A stretch of DNA of 64,000 nt from Bifidobacterium aemilianum (GTDB lineage: Bacteria; Actinomycetota; Actinomycetes; Actinomycetales; Bifidobacteriaceae): positions 1 to 64,000 of the forward strand of contig NZ_PDCG01000001.1 in the NCBI RefSeq assembly GCF_003315635.1. The letters are read 5' to 3'. A model generated the notes under the pieces. The model was not told where the DNA came from, searched no databases, and worked only from the letters and a program-made list of their open reading frames with translations. This document shows, in pieces, positions 9,712 through 19,447 of this stretch. Every line of letters begins with the position of its first letter. Position 1 is the stretch's first letter. A program made the translations under genes and the position numbers.

Positions 9712-10902
9712 TTACTTCTCCTCACTTCCAGCAGCGGGGGCAGGCTCTTGCCCACAACCCGCCACGACCAGGGCCTGGTCAAGTTCATCGGTCATGTCCA
9801 GGCTCAGGCGGCCCTGGCGCAGAAAATGGGCCAGGGTGTCGGCCAGGTTCCGGGCCAGTAGGTTGGAGGCCGTGGTGGCCACCTGACTGGGCAGATTCGG
9901 GGCGCCGATGATCCTGACACCGCCTTGCGTGGTGAAGGAGCCCACCCGGGACCCCTCCACATTGCCGCCCAAGTCGCTTGCCGCGCAATCGACCACCACT
10001 GCACCCGGATGGAGGTTGGAGACACCGGCCTGGGTGAGCAGGACCGGGGGCTTGCGGCCTGGAACCTTGGCCGTGGTGATGACGATGTCGAAGTCGGCGG
10101 CCTTGCCGTCCACAGCCGCCTGCTGGGCGGACTGCTCCTGCACGGTGAGCTGGCGCGCATAGCCTCCCTCTCCCTGCCCCTGTGAGAAGTCAAGTCCCAG
10201 ATCGAGGAACTTGCCACCCAGGGATTCGACCTCCCCACGGGAGGCGGGCCGCACGTCGTAGGCGGTGACGACGGCTCCAAGCCGTTTGGCGGTGCCGATG
10301 GCCTGGAGTCCCGCGATGCCCGCACCCAGCACCAGGACCTTGGCCGGCCGGATGGTGCCTGCAGCCGTGGTCATCATGGGCAGGAAGGAACCATACTCGT
10401 TGGCAGCCAGCAGGACGGCCTTGTAACCCATGACGGAATTCTGTGAACTCATCTCATCCATGGATTGAGCCGAGCTGAGTTGCCTGGGCAGGCGTTCCAT
10501 GGCCAGGCCCACAAGACCAGCCCCTTCAAGCTCCTGCAGATAATCCGGATCGGTCAAGGAGGCCAACATACCCAGCACCCAGGTTCCCGGCCTTATGGCC
10601 TTGATGAGTTCGGATGAAGGCCGGTCTATGAACCCCAGGGCATCGATCTGGTCCAGGATCTCCTGGCGGGCGCAGACCTGGGCACCGGCCTTCCGGTAGT
10701 CCTCATCCCGGTAGGAGGCGGCAACCCCGGCTCCTTCCTGGACCATGCAGGTCACCCCAAGCTTGGCCAGGCGGGTGGCCATATCCGGTGTCAGCGCGAC
10801 ACGTGACTCCATCCGCGAAGTCTCATCGAGGACACCGAAGCGAACACCCCCTTCGCGACCATGACCGCCATCATCGCCGGCAGTATCCATGTGCATAGCC
10901 AT
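9712..10902 (-). CDS. pntAA: NAD(P) transhydrogenase subunit alpha 1 (NAD-binding part)
   Basis: 396 residues: the soluble dI domain of proton-translocating transhydrogenase, related to alanine dehydrogenase. Visible are RVALTPDM (N-terminal), the mobile RQLSSAQSMDEMSSQNSVMGYKA segment, and the NAD-binding fold VLVLGAGIAGLQAIGTAKRLGA followed by TAYDVRP. DIVITTAKVPGRKPPVLLT is also typical. I chose the ATG at 10902 because GAAGGGAAG precedes it; the upstream ATG at 10938 has none. It is the first gene of the operon and diverges from the acyl-CoA ligase gene. Confidence 0.94.
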   Translation of the reverse strand: MAMHMDTAGDDGGHGREGGVRFGVLDETSRMESRVALTPDMATRLAKLGVTCMVQEGAGVAASYRDEDYRKAGAQVCARQEILDQIDALGFIDRPSSELIKAIRPGTWVLGMLASLTDPDYLQELEGAGLVGLAMERLPRQLSSAQSMDEMSSQNSVMGYKAVLLAANEYGSFLPMMTTAAGTIRPAKVLVLGAGIAGLQAIGTAKRLGAVVTAYDVRPASRGEVESLGGKFLDLGLDFSQGQGEGGYARQLTVQEQSAQQAAVDGKAADFDIVITTAKVPGRKPPVLLTQAGVSNLHPGAVVVDCAASDLGGNVEGSRVGSFTTQGGVRIIGAPNLPSQVATTASNLLARNLADTLAHFLRQGRLSLDMTDELDQALVVAGCGQEPAPAAGSEEK

Positions 10903-11210
10903 GCTTCCCTTCTTTGGTCTTCCAGCACTTGCTGACACTGATAGACGTCACTCGTCTCCCAGCAAGTTTACCCCACCGGCAAGGCCACCTTGCATGGATC
11001 CGAACTATAGATCCAATGAGTCAACTAGTCCCCAATGGGCAGGTCGACTGGCTGCTGCGACCTGGGCCACCCCAATGGGACCGCACACACCGGAACCCAA
11101 CACTCCCTAGGTCTTTCCTACGCTACCGTAAGGTGACGGGCGGTTGGCAAACGGATAATATGGGTATATTTACTGCTGCATACAGCTCACACATGGCCAA
11201 GGAGTATTAC
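10903..11210. promoter_or_regulatory. Divergent promoter region of pntAA and the acyl-CoA ligase
   Basis: 308 bp without a gene. For the plus-strand gene, TTGGCA (11144-11149) and TATTTA (11167-11172), 17 bp apart, are a possible promoter. The frame of the ligase is open through much of this region, but the upstream codons are not protein-like. No operator repeat was seen. Confidence 0.35.
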
Positions 11211-13247
11211 GTGTCTGTCTTCACCTCTGTTCAAGAGCAAGCCCTGAATCTTACCAAGCAGGCCTTGCGGCTTGGAGGTAATGTCGTCCACCCCATCCAG
11301 GACAGGGCCCCGGATAGTCCCGACTGCGAGCCCAGCGACCGGAACGTGCTTGACCAGGGCATTGACCTACCCAACAGCCACGAGTGGGGGCCCGGCTTCC
11401 CCACCAGCACCTTCGTGGACCCGGAGAGCGGCCTGCTGACCAGCACCACGGCCGGCATCCCTCCCATCGACGACTCCATGACCATTTACGACCTCTACGC
11501 CCAGCGCGCGGAACGGATGGGAGACGATCCCCTCTACACCTACAAGGACGGCAAGGAATGGGTCACCAAGACCGCCAACGAGTTCCTGGCCGAAGCGCGG
11601 GCCGTGGCCAAGGGTCTGATCCAGTCAGGCATCAAGAAAGGCGACGCGATCGCCTTCATGTGCCGCACCTCCTACGACTGGGATCTCATTGATGCCGCCG
11701 TGATGTCATGCGGGGCGGTTCTGGCCACCATCTACGACACCGATTCAGCCGAGCAGATCCGCAACATCGTCAACAACTCCGATGCCAAGCTCCTTGTGGT
11801 GGAAACCCGCCTGATGCGTGAACAGGCCGAGGGCGCCGAGGACGACTGCCCGACCCTGGAACGTATCATGTGCCTGGAAAACGGGGCTGTGGACGAACTC
11901 AAGGCCTATGGCAGTGTGGTGAGTGACGAAAAACTGGACGAGCGGATTGCCACGGTGCACAAGACCGACCTCTGCTCCATCGTCTACACCTCCGGATCCA
12001 CAGCGGCTCCCAAGGGCGTGGAGATGACCCACGAGCACTACTGCCTGACCGCCCTCAACCTCCGTGCCTACATGCCTGAGCTCCTGAGTTCCAAGAACGA
12101 TTCGGTTCTGCTCTTCCTGCCCCAGGCCCATACCTTCGCCAGGGCCGTCAATTACATCGTGGTGGCCTCGGACCTGCGCATCTTCATCGCCCAGGGCATC
12201 AAAACCCTGATCACGGACCTGCAGGTGGCCAAGCCCTCGATCATGATCGTGGTCCCCCGTGTCTTGGAGAAGGTCTACAACGCCGCCTCGCAAAAGGCGG
12301 GACACGGAACCAGGGGCATGACCTTCGCGGGCGCTGTGGTCGCCGCGCAGAACTACATGAAGGAGCTAAGCTCCACCGGCAGGGTGACATGGGGAACACG
12401 GACCAGGCATGCCGTCTTCGACCCTATCGTCTACAAATCCCTGCGGCTCTTCCTGGGCGGGCGGTCCAAGTGGATCGTCGCGGGTGGCGCCCCCCTGGAC
12501 CCCGACCTGCTGGCCTTTTTCCGGGGAGCCAACATTCCCGCATACGAGGGCTACGGGCTGACCGAGACCACGGCCCCCTGCGCCTTCAATCCCCTGGGAA
12601 CCCCTTTCCATGAGGGCTCGGTGGGCATTCCCTTCCCGGGTTTCACCATCCGTATCGCCAAGGATGGGGAGATTCAGATCAAGGGTACCGGTGTCTTCCA
12701 CCGGTACCACAAGAACGATGATGCCACCGAGACCGCCTTCACTCCCGACGGCTGGTATGCCACCGGCGACCTGGGGCGGTTGAGCCGCGAGGGCTTCCTC
12801 TACATCACCGGCAGGAAAAAGGACCTGATCATCACCGCAGGTGGCAAGAACGTTGCCCCAGGCCCCATCGAAGAGATCATCCAGCGTTGCCAGTTCGTCT
12901 CCCAGGCACTGGTGCTGGGCGATAAGCGCCCATTCATCTCAGCCCTGGTGACCCTTGATGAGGATGCCCTACGCTCCTGGCTGGAGGCCAAGGGTCTGGA
13001 TTCCCTTATGCCCCTGGAGGAGGCCGCCAACAACGCGGCTGTTCGCGCTGAGGTCCAGGAGTACGTCGACCTGGCCAACGAGGGGGTCTCGCGGGCTGAA
13101 TCGGTGCGCAAGTTCATCATCCTGCCCGAGGAGTTCACCCAGGAGAACGGTCTGCTGACCGCTTCCATGAAGGTCATCCGCCCCAAGGTCATCGCCAGCT
13201 ACACCGACATGCTGAACACGCAGATGTACACGGGCAAGCGCAAGTAA
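11211..13247 (+). CDS. Long-chain fatty acid--CoA ligase (AMP-forming)
   Basis: 678 residues of the ANL adenylating family. Motifs in order: P-loop-like YTSGSTAAPKGVEMTH (about residue 260), YEGYGLTETTAP (A5 motif, about 445), YATGDLGRLSREGFLYITGRKKDLI (A7-A8, about 515) and GGKNVAPGPIEEII. It activates fatty acids to acyl-CoA through an acyl-adenylate. I chose the GTG at 11211 because AAGGAG lies six bases before it; upstream ATGs lack a binding site. It is a single gene with its own terminator. Bifidobacteria are not known to degrade fatty acids by beta-oxidation, so recycling exogenous acyl chains into lipid is the likelier role (inference). Confidence 0.9.
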   Translation: MSVFTSVQEQALNLTKQALRLGGNVVHPIQDRAPDSPDCEPSDRNVLDQGIDLPNSHEWGPGFPTSTFVDPESGLLTSTTAGIPPIDDSMTIYDLYAQRAERMGDDPLYTYKDGKEWVTKTANEFLAEARAVAKGLIQSGIKKGDAIAFMCRTSYDWDLIDAAVMSCGAVLATIYDTDSAEQIRNIVNNSDAKLLVVETRLMREQAEGAEDDCPTLERIMCLENGAVDELKAYGSVVSDEKLDERIATVHKTDLCSIVYTSGSTAAPKGVEMTHEHYCLTALNLRAYMPELLSSKNDSVLLFLPQAHTFARAVNYIVVASDLRIFIAQGIKTLITDLQVAKPSIMIVVPRVLEKVYNAASQKAGHGTRGMTFAGAVVAAQNYMKELSSTGRVTWGTRTRHAVFDPIVYKSLRLFLGGRSKWIVAGGAPLDPDLLAFFRGANIPAYEGYGLTETTAPCAFNPLGTPFHEGSVGIPFPGFTIRIAKDGEIQIKGTGVFHRYHKNDDATETAFTPDGWYATGDLGRLSREGFLYITGRKKDLIITAGGKNVAPGPIEEIIQRCQFVSQALVLGDKRPFISALVTLDEDALRSWLEAKGLDSLMPLEEAANNAAVRAEVQEYVDLANEGVSRAESVRKFIILPEEFTQENGLLTASMKVIRPKVIASYTDMLNTQMYTGKRK

Positions 13248-13295
13248 CCCACAGGCTATCGCGGCCTATCGGCGAGGGCCGCAATACAACACAGG

Positions 13296-13331
13296 GGCCT
13301 GCTGACACCAGAATGTCAGCAGGCCTCTCTT
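13296..13331 (+). terminator. Rho-independent terminator of the acyl-CoA ligase
   Basis: A perfect 12-bp stem, GGCCTGCTGACA with TGTCAGCAGGCC, a 6-base loop, then TCTCTT. Confidence 0.85.
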
Positions 13332-13352
13332 GCATCCAGGGCTCTTTAGCCG

Positions 13353-14456
13353 TCAGAAGCCCAGTCTGTCCAACTGCTTGGGGTCAGACTGCCAGCCCTT
13401 GGCCACCTTGACATGCAGGTCCAGGCTGGCCTTCTGCCCCATAATCCTATTGATGGGGGTCCGCAGGCGCTTCTTGACCTTGACCAGGTGCTCGGCCCTA
13501 TGGCCGATGATGATGGGCTTCTGGGAATCGCGCTCCACATAGATCGAGACCAGGACACGGGCCTTGGCCGCGGCTGCCAGCTGCGGACTGACAGACTTGC
13601 CCTTGCCGCCTGCCTTGGCAAGCTGGGCCATGGCTTCGGGGTTAGGAGGTTCGATGCCGTCCACGACCACGGCCAGGGAGTGGGGCAGCTCGTCGTCCAG
13701 CTCCTCAAGGAAGGCCCCACGGATGAGCTCGGCTATGGTCGCCTCGGGGCTCTCCTCGCTCACCTGGTTGGCTGGGTACATCTGGGGGCCTTCGGGCAGG
13801 TTCTCGATGAGGACCCGCTGAAGCTCGCTCAGATTGTCATCCTCACGTGCACTGACCGGCACCAGGTCGGTGAAGTCGGCGAATTCGTTGATCTCAATCA
13901 TCTTGGCCACCAGCTGCTGGCGGTTAAGGCAGTCGATCTTGGTGACGATGGCCAGCAGGGGCACCCTCCACTGCCAGCTCCCGTCATCGCGCTTGCTGGC
14001 GAACTGGGAACGCAGGCGGCTGAGAATCCTACGGTCACCTGGGCCTATCTCCTGATCTGCCGGCAGGAGGAAGGCTATCTCGTCAACATCCGAGAGGGAC
14101 TCGTCCACAATGTCGTTGAGCCGCTGCCCCAGGAGGGTTCGGGGCCTGTGGATGCCCGGGGTGTCGACCAGGACCATCTGGGCATGGTCCGTGGTCAGGA
14201 TGCCACGGATGGCCTTCCTGGTGGTTTCGGGCCGGGAGGAGGCGATGGCGATCTGCGTTCCCACCAAAGCGTTGATAAGCGTTGACTTGCCGACATTGGG
14301 ACGGCCGACGACGGCCACGAAGCCCGACCTGTAGCCTTCCAGATCCTGACGTCCCAGGTCATGGATCGACTCCTGGCAGGCCTGCGAGCGCGCAGACCCC
14401 ACATTGTGATGATCCTGGCCTGATTCCTGGCCCATGTCCTGCTTCTGGTCATTCAT
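13353..14456 (-). CDS. era: GTPase Era
   Basis: Essential GTPase that binds the 3' end of 16S rRNA during 30S maturation. G1 is GRPNVGKST, switch I contains ETTR, G3 is DTPGIHRPRTLL and G4 is TKID. The C-terminal KH domain shows VERDSQKPIIIGHRAEHLVKV; its GxxG loop reads GHRA rather than the common GKGG. I chose the ATG at 14456 (MNDQKQDMGQ, 367 residues), but the frame is open to 14513 and the 45 residues before GYRSGFVAVVG are polar and poorly conserved, so the start is uncertain. It is the last gene of the phoH-ybeY-CNNM-era cluster. Confidence 0.94.
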   Translation of the reverse strand: MNDQKQDMGQESGQDHHNVGSARSQACQESIHDLGRQDLEGYRSGFVAVVGRPNVGKSTLINALVGTQIAIASSRPETTRKAIRGILTTDHAQMVLVDTPGIHRPRTLLGQRLNDIVDESLSDVDEIAFLLPADQEIGPGDRRILSRLRSQFASKRDDGSWQWRVPLLAIVTKIDCLNRQQLVAKMIEINEFADFTDLVPVSAREDDNLSELQRVLIENLPEGPQMYPANQVSEESPEATIAELIRGAFLEELDDELPHSLAVVVDGIEPPNPEAMAQLAKAGGKGKSVSPQLAAAAKARVLVSIYVERDSQKPIIIGHRAEHLVKVKKRLRTPINRIMGQKASLDLHVKVAKGWQSDPKQLDRLGF

Positions 14457-14669
14457 GTCCTGGTTCTTATCTCCATTCTTGCCCCTCGCTGGCGGGGAAG
14501 GACTTCCCGGCACCTACAGCGTCAGCCACTGATGCTCAACACGTGCTGCTGGTATCCATGGTCTCATTATGACTGGAATTTGCGACTGTCCCGCCGGGGC
14601 GGACCCGACAAGCCTGTGCCAGCTATGGCTGACCGTCCACTGGCAGCTGCGGACCACAAGATCCTATCC

Positions 14670-16088
14670 CTATTCCTCCACTGAGTCATCAGCTCGGTCA
14701 GAGTCGGCGCCATGCTGCATGTCGTCATCCTCTCCGGTCAGATCGTCGGCCTGGGCCGGTTCGACCTCTATGGTCGACACCTTCTTGCGGCGGCCGGCGG
14801 AATCGACGGCGGTCAACCTCAAGCCACGGGTCACCGCACTCATGCCGACGATCGGCACCCTACCCAGCAGCTTGGTCAGCAGGCCATAGATGGTATCGAC
14901 ATCGTCCTCGTCGATGTCGACCTCAAAGATGTCCTCCAGGTCGTTGATGGTCGTCCTGGCAGGCATCTTCCACTTGTACGGCCCTATCTGCTCGGGTTCG
15001 GCATGCTGGGTACGGTCGTGCTCATCCTCCATCTCGCCGACGATCTGCTCCAGGGCGTCCTCGATGGTGACCAGGCCCGCTATGCCTCCGTATTCGTCGA
15101 CGACCACGGCCACATGCTGCCGGGTCCGCTGCATCTGGTGGAAGAGGTCGTCCACCGGCTTGGACTCAGGAACCAGCATAGGCTGACGGCAGATGCTGGA
15201 GACTGGCCTATCGGAGGCCTGGGGGTTAAAGGCGGTGGCCCGTACGGCATCCTTGAGGTAGGCCACGCCGATCAGGTCGTCCACATCCTCACCGATGACT
15301 GGAATCCTGGAGAAACCGGACCGGGAGCACAGCTTGAGCAGGTCGGACAGGGACTCGGTCTGCTCGATGCAGATCATATCGGTCCTTGGCACCATGATCT
15401 CACGGGTCAGGGTCTCTGAGAGGGTCAGCACATTGCGCAGCATTTCGGAGACTTCAGAATCGAAATCGTTGGCCTCCACCAGACGGTCTATAGTGGCCCG
15501 CCCCTGCTCCAGTTGGATTTTCTCCAGTTCCTCATCGTCAGAGAGTTCCTCCTGCCCCTTGCGTGACTTGGAGGAATGCTGCCCTTCCTTGACGGTGGCA
15601 AAGGGGGTGAGCCGGACGGCCAGGGCGATCAGCCTGGCATGGCGGAGCATGACCTCTACCGGGCGGTTGTTGGACGAGGAAGAGCGACGGACCAGAATAG
15701 ATATGACGGCCACCAGCACTGCCCCAAGAAGACCGATGAGGAGCACGGCCCACAGGGGGCCTTGGCCGAGAAAGGCGATGCAGGCGAACAAGACCCCATC
15801 GAACACGTTCGACAGGATCCGGAAGAAGACGCAGGAGCCGGAGGTGGCGAAACGGTCGCCAATGAGCTCCTGAACCTTCTGGACCTTGCGTATCTTCTTG
15901 ACTTTGGTGAAGCGGCTGGTCTCAGTATCGGTCTGAATTTCAAGGATGAGATTGTTGAGGCTGGCCCGTGTGACCCTTGAGACCGCCCGCTCAGTGGCCG
16001 CCAGGGTCAGGGAGAACCAGACCAGCAGCAAGGCCGCCAGGGTCAGGCCTGTCAAGGCCAGGGCTTGTAGCACAGTGGATGTCAGCAT
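14670..16088 (-). CDS. CNNM-domain/CBS-pair membrane protein (HlyC/CorC family, putative Mg2+/Co2+ exporter)
   Basis: 472 residues. An N-terminal DUF21/CNNM membrane region (residues 1-150) has three to four helices, followed by a CBS pair (about 215-340, starting [21 protein letters not shown] and including [25 protein letters not shown]) and the CorC_HlyC transport-associated domain (about 360-440). Homologues are implicated in Mg2+ or Co2+ export and the CBS pair senses adenine nucleotides; the older label hemolysin is misleading. It begins six bases after the ybeY stop, so it is probably cotranscribed. Confidence 0.9.
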   Translation of the reverse strand: MLTSTVLQALALTGLTLAALLLVWFSLTLAATERAVSRVTRASLNNLILEIQTDTETSRFTKVKKIRKVQKVQELIGDRFATSGSCVFFRILSNVFDGVLFACIAFLGQGPLWAVLLIGLLGAVLVAVISILVRRSSSSNNRPVEVMLRHARLIALAVRLTPFATVKEGQHSSKSRKGQEELSDDEELEKIQLEQGRATIDRLVEANDFDSEVSEMLRNVLTLSETLTREIMVPRTDMICIEQTESLSDLLKLCSRSGFSRIPVIGEDVDDLIGVAYLKDAVRATAFNPQASDRPVSSICRQPMLVPESKPVDDLFHQMQRTRQHVAVVVDEYGGIAGLVTIEDALEQIVGEMEDEHDRTQHAEPEQIGPYKWKMPARTTINDLEDIFEVDIDEDDVDTIYGLLTKLLGRVPIVGMSAVTRGLRLTAVDSAGRRKKVSTIEVEPAQADDLTGEDDDMQHGADSDRADDSVEE

Positions 16089-16094
16089 GGGAGA

Positions 16095-16628
16095 TCAGTC
16101 CTCATTACGATGCCCACGCTCATATGCCTCCAAGGCATCAGGAGACCCGGCGGGCAGTTGGGCCTGGCTGATGGGGTCCTGACGGGCCGCGTAGTAGGTG
16201 AGCAGGAGCTGGCGTTGAAGCCCGAACATCTGCCGTTCCTCCTGGGGGTCGACATGGTCATATCCCAGGAGATGAAGGATGCCGTGGATGGTCAGGAGCA
16301 GCATCTCCTCCATGGTGGAGTGGCCAGCTGCAGCAGCCTGCTGTGCCGCCACCCAGGGACAGATCACCAGGTCACCCAGTATTCCCTCCATGACCTTGCC
16401 GCCCTCACCTGGGCGCAGTTCGTCCATGGGGAAGCTCATCACATCGGTGGGACCCTTGAGGTTCATCCAACGCTCATGGAGCTCCGCGATGGGTTCGGGG
16501 TCCACAAAGATAATGGTCAGGTCCGAGGCTGTGGACACCTTCATCTGCGAGAGGACCCATAGGCCCATATCGGAGAAGACCTTGGGGTCAATGTCCCAGA
16601 CGGTCTCGTTGGTCACTTCGACGCTCAT
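16095..16628 (-). CDS. ybeY: Endoribonuclease YbeY (16S rRNA 3'-end maturation)
   Basis: 177 residues with the zinc-binding motif [11 protein letters not shown] (residues about 132-142) that defines the family, and [10 protein letters not shown] at about residue 60. YbeY is a single-strand endoribonuclease in 16S maturation and ribosome quality control. The ATG overlaps the phoH stop codon (ATGA), indicating translational coupling, and era lies two genes on, a functional pairing conserved in many bacteria. Confidence 0.96.
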   Translation of the reverse strand: MSVEVTNETVWDIDPKVFSDMGLWVLSQMKVSTASDLTIIFVDPEPIAELHERWMNLKGPTDVMSFPMDELRPGEGGKVMEGILGDLVICPWVAAQQAAAAGHSTMEEMLLLTIHGILHLLGYDHVDPQEERQMFGLQRQLLLTYYAARQDPISQAQLPAGSPDALEAYERGHRNED

Positions 16629-17764
16629 GAACGCTCGCCTCCCTGCCCATGATCCCCACCGGCTGAGCTATCCCGGCGGTCACCCCGGACCGCATCATGC
16701 CGGTCGTAGGCTTCGACGATGCGGCCCACCAGCTGGTGCCGGACTACATCATCGGCATCCAGATGGGCGAAGGCGATGTCATCTATGCCACCCAGAATTC
16801 GCTCGATGGTGGCCAGTCCCGAGCGGGGGACGGCCAGGTCCACCTGGGATATGTCTCCCGTGATGACCATTCGGGTGTTGAACCCCAGGCGAGTCAGAAA
16901 CATCTTCATCTGCTGCTCGGTGGTGTTCTGGGCCTCGTCGAGTATCACGAAGGCATCGTTGAGGGTTCTGCCGCGCATATAGGCCAGGGGGGCCACCTCG
17001 ATGCTGCAATCCTCCATGTAGCGGTGGAGCTGGCTGGCTCCCAGCATGTCCGACAGGGCATCGTAGAGGGGGCGCAGGTAGGGGTCGACCTTCTCGTTGA
17101 GGGTGCCAGGCAGGAAACCCAGGCTCTCCCCCGCCTCAACGGCTGGCCTGGTGAGTATGATCCGGCTGACCTGGCCCCGCCGAAAAGCCTGTACAGCCTT
17201 GGCCACAGCCAGATAGGTCTTGCCAGTGCCGGCCGGTCCTATGGCGAAGGTGATGGTATGGCCTTCGATGTCGTTGACATAGGAAATCTGCCCGGCTGTC
17301 TTTGGTCTGACGGGCTTGCCTGCAGCCAGCACGATCACCCCGGGAATCCTTGGCTTGGTCCGAGAGAATGCCTGGCTCTGCCCCTGCCCACCTTGACCCA
17401 AGAGATCTGACGGGCTTGCCTGCCCAAGGATCGAGCTGTCACTGCCATATCGTGACTTGCCCTGCTCCCGGACACGGACATCATTGCGCAGCACCTGCCG
17501 GTCCAGCATACGCCTGACCGTCGAAGCGTCAAGGGGAGCCTCGTAGGCGTTCTCCACCAGGCTCCTGACCAGGGCCTCGGCCTGGTCGGCCAAACCCTCC
17601 TCCCGCTTGCTGTGGGCGATGATGCTGATTCTGTTGCCCCTCACACTGATGTTGAGGTCGGAGAATTGGCGTTCGACCTCCCTGATGACCTGGTCCTCGG
17701 GGCCGAAGACCGCCAAGGGGTCCAACTCGTCGGGAACGATGATGATACGTGTGCTAGTAGCCAA
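16625..17764 (-). CDS. phoH: PhoH family ATPase
   Basis: 379 residues from the chosen TTG start. The N-terminal KH-like portion (residues 1-90) precedes the P-loop domain: Walker [20 protein letters not shown], then [18 protein letters not shown], Walker [13 protein letters not shown] and [16 protein letters not shown] [18 protein letters not shown]. PhoH proteins are predicted RNA-associated ATPases that work with YbeY. The TTG at 17764 is preceded by AAGG at five bases; an in-frame ATG at 17809 has no binding site and would place 15 extra residues in the leader. It is coupled to ybeY by a four-base overlap. Confidence 0.92.
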   Translation of the reverse strand: MATSTRIIIVPDELDPLAVFGPEDQVIREVERQFSDLNISVRGNRISIIAHSKREEGLADQAEALVRSLVENAYEAPLDASTVRRMLDRQVLRNDVRVREQGKSRYGSDSSILGQASPSDLLGQGGQGQSQAFSRTKPRIPGVIVLAAGKPVRPKTAGQISYVNDIEGHTITFAIGPAGTGKTYLAVAKAVQAFRRGQVSRIILTRPAVEAGESLGFLPGTLNEKVDPYLRPLYDALSDMLGASQLHRYMEDCSIEVAPLAYMRGRTLNDAFVILDEAQNTTEQQMKMFLTRLGFNTRMVITGDISQVDLAVPRSGLATIERILGGIDDIAFAHLDADDVVRHQLVGRIVEAYDRHDAVRGDRRDSSAGGDHGQGGERS

Positions 17765-17838
17765 AGAAACCTTACTTATCTGAACTGTCAGGGATGTGCG
17801 GCAGCCCATGAGGAGGGCCGCGGGAACGGGCGGTGGAC

Positions 17839-18201
17839 TTAGGCCATGGGACCTGCCATGGGCATGGTGGCCAGGTTGTCGCCGGCCAGCACATGCCCAT
17901 GGGCATGGAAGACGGACTGGCCCGCCTCCTGACCGGTGTTGAAGATGAGACGGAACTGACCCTGGTGGGATTGGGCGGCCACGCCCTGGGCCACCTGGAC
18001 CATATGGGCAAGCAGCTGGGGATCGGCAGCCGCCACCTGGGCCACGTTCGCATAGTGCTGCTTGGGCACCACCAACACATGGACCTGCGCCTTGGGCTCT
18101 ATGTCGTTGAAGGCGTAGACGGTCTCGTCCTCATAGACCTTGCTGCTGGGAACCTCCCCAGCGATGATCTTGCAGAAGAGGCAATCATCCTGGTCACGCA
18201 T
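17839..18201 (-). CDS. Histidine triad (HIT/Hint) nucleotide-binding protein
   Basis: 120 residues. [20 protein letters not shown] at the start is the Hint-type zinc-like and nucleotide site, and the triad HAHGHVL lies near residue 100. Such proteins hydrolyse AMP-linked phosphoramidates such as adenylated lysine. It stands 74 bp upstream of phoH and downstream of rsmE on the same strand, the usual actinobacterial order, so cotranscription is likely. Confidence 0.94.
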   Translation of the reverse strand: MRDQDDCLFCKIIAGEVPSSKVYEDETVYAFNDIEPKAQVHVLVVPKQHYANVAQVAAADPQLLAHMVQVAQGVAAQSHQGQFRLIFNTGQEAGQSVFHAHGHVLAGDNLATMPMAGPMA

Positions 18202-18343
18202 CTCGTCTCCTTAGCCTTGAAAGCTCCATGCCCATTGCCGGCACCATACCGGAAGCACTGCCTCCCATGGTATTGTGCCGCTCGGATAAATGTGACCCGA
18301 ATTGCCCCATGTTCCCCCTGGGCGGCCACAGCGAAGAATACCA

Positions 18344-19156
18344 TCAGGAGACCCGGCCAAAGCGGCCCAAAGCCCGAGAGAGCAGGCTCAGAGCCACCGG
18401 CCCAGCCAGGGAGGCCCGCATGATGTTGTCACCCAGCTGGCAGACCATGGCCCCAGCCCCGGTGAAGAGCTCGATCTCCTGGTCGCTGATCCCGCCTTCT
18501 GGGCCGACCAGGAGGTTGATGGTCCTGGGCCGGCCGTCGTCGAGACAATGCTCGGCCATGGCGGCCACCCCTTCCTCAATGTCCTTCCATGAGCAGGCCG
18601 CATCCTGGTGGAGCACGACAACCATGTCTCCATGGACGCAGGCCCGACGGCAGACGGCCAGCACCCCCTTGCTGTTGATGCAGTCCTCCAATTGGGGCAC
18701 CCAGGCGCGACGTGACTGCTCGCTGGCCGCCCTCAGGGTCTGCTGCCAGTGCCCCTGGCTCTTGCCGGGCTTCCACTTGGCGATGGACCTGTCAGCCTGC
18801 CAGGGTATGACGCTGTCCACGCCGATCTGGGTGGCCGCGTCAATGGCCTGTTGGTCATGGCCGCTTTTGGCCAAGGCCTGGATCAGGGACAGCCGGAGGG
18901 TGGGTTGGGCTTCCTTGCTAAAGCGGACCACCTCGGCCTGGGCTGTGGCCTTGTCCGTCAAACAGGCATGGATTCGCAAGCCACGCCCATCTGACAGCTG
19001 CAGCCTGTCCCCCGGTTCGAGACGCATGGCCGATATGGCGTGCCGGCTGACCGACTTAGGGAGGGTGAGTTTCCAACCGGTGTCCAGCTCATCATAGTTG
19101 ACTGGCGTGTCCTCGTGGTCGGTGTCGAGAAGAAATAATGGGTCGGTCATACCCAC
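18344..19156 (-). CDS. rsmE: 16S rRNA (uracil(1498)-N(3))-methyltransferase
   Basis: 270 residues, SPOUT superfamily. The N-terminal PUA-like domain includes HAISAMRLEPGDRLQLSDGRG (about residues 40-60). The C-terminal knotted methyltransferase domain shows LLVGPEGGISDQEIELF and a terminal IMRASLAGPVALSLLSRALG stretch (canonical LRTETA replaced by MRASLA, a variant). It methylates U1498 in the decoding region. It heads the HIT-phoH-ybeY cluster in this window. Confidence 0.92.
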   Translation of the reverse strand: MGMTDPLFLLDTDHEDTPVNYDELDTGWKLTLPKSVSRHAISAMRLEPGDRLQLSDGRGLRIHACLTDKATAQAEVVRFSKEAQPTLRLSLIQALAKSGHDQQAIDAATQIGVDSVIPWQADRSIAKWKPGKSQGHWQQTLRAASEQSRRAWVPQLEDCINSKGVLAVCRRACVHGDMVVVLHQDAACSWKDIEEGVAAMAEHCLDDGRPRTINLLVGPEGGISDQEIELFTGAGAMVCQLGDNIMRASLAGPVALSLLSRALGRFGRVS

Positions 19157-19237
19157 AGGCTACAACAGCATGGCGTCCGCCATGTCCCTACGACATACCA
19201 GTACTCTCCCAGGTTGTCTCCAAAGCCGACACACAGG

Positions 19238-19266
19238 TGTTCTTGTCCGCCGGAAAGTGCTATAGT
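19238..19266 (+). promoter_or_regulatory. Candidate promoter of tRNA-Leu
   Basis: TATAGT at 19261-19266 is a good -10 box, 24 bp before the tRNA start. TGTTCT at 19238-19243, 17 bp upstream, is a weak -35. Confidence 0.45.
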
Positions 19267-19290
19267 TCTACACGTTGCCGAAAGCATCCT

Positions 19291-19377
19291 GTCCGGGTGG
19301 CGGAATGGTAGACGCGCTAGCTTGAGGTGCTAGTGCCTATTTATACAGGCGTACGGGTTCAACTCCCGTTCCGGACA
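19291..19377 (+). tRNA. tRNA-Leu(GAG)
   Basis: 87 nt. Acceptor GTCCGGG pairs with TCCGGAC (one G-T pair), discriminator A. The anticodon stem is CTAGC/GCTAG with loop TTGAGGT, giving anticodon GAG (codons CUC/CUU). A long variable arm with GCCT/AGGC stem is the class II hallmark of leucine tRNA. The T loop is GTTCAAC. CCA is not encoded. Confidence 0.97.
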
Positions 19378-19392
19378 CTCATGGTTACCCGT

Positions 19393-19419
19393 AATCCCTT
19401 GACTTTCAAGGGATTTTTT
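19393..19419 (+). terminator. Terminator of tRNA-Leu
   Basis: AATCCCTTGA pairs with TCAAGGGATT over a 3-base loop, then a T run. Confidence 0.92.
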
Positions 19420-19447
19420 CGGTTCCAGCCCCTTAAGGAAGGTTGCC

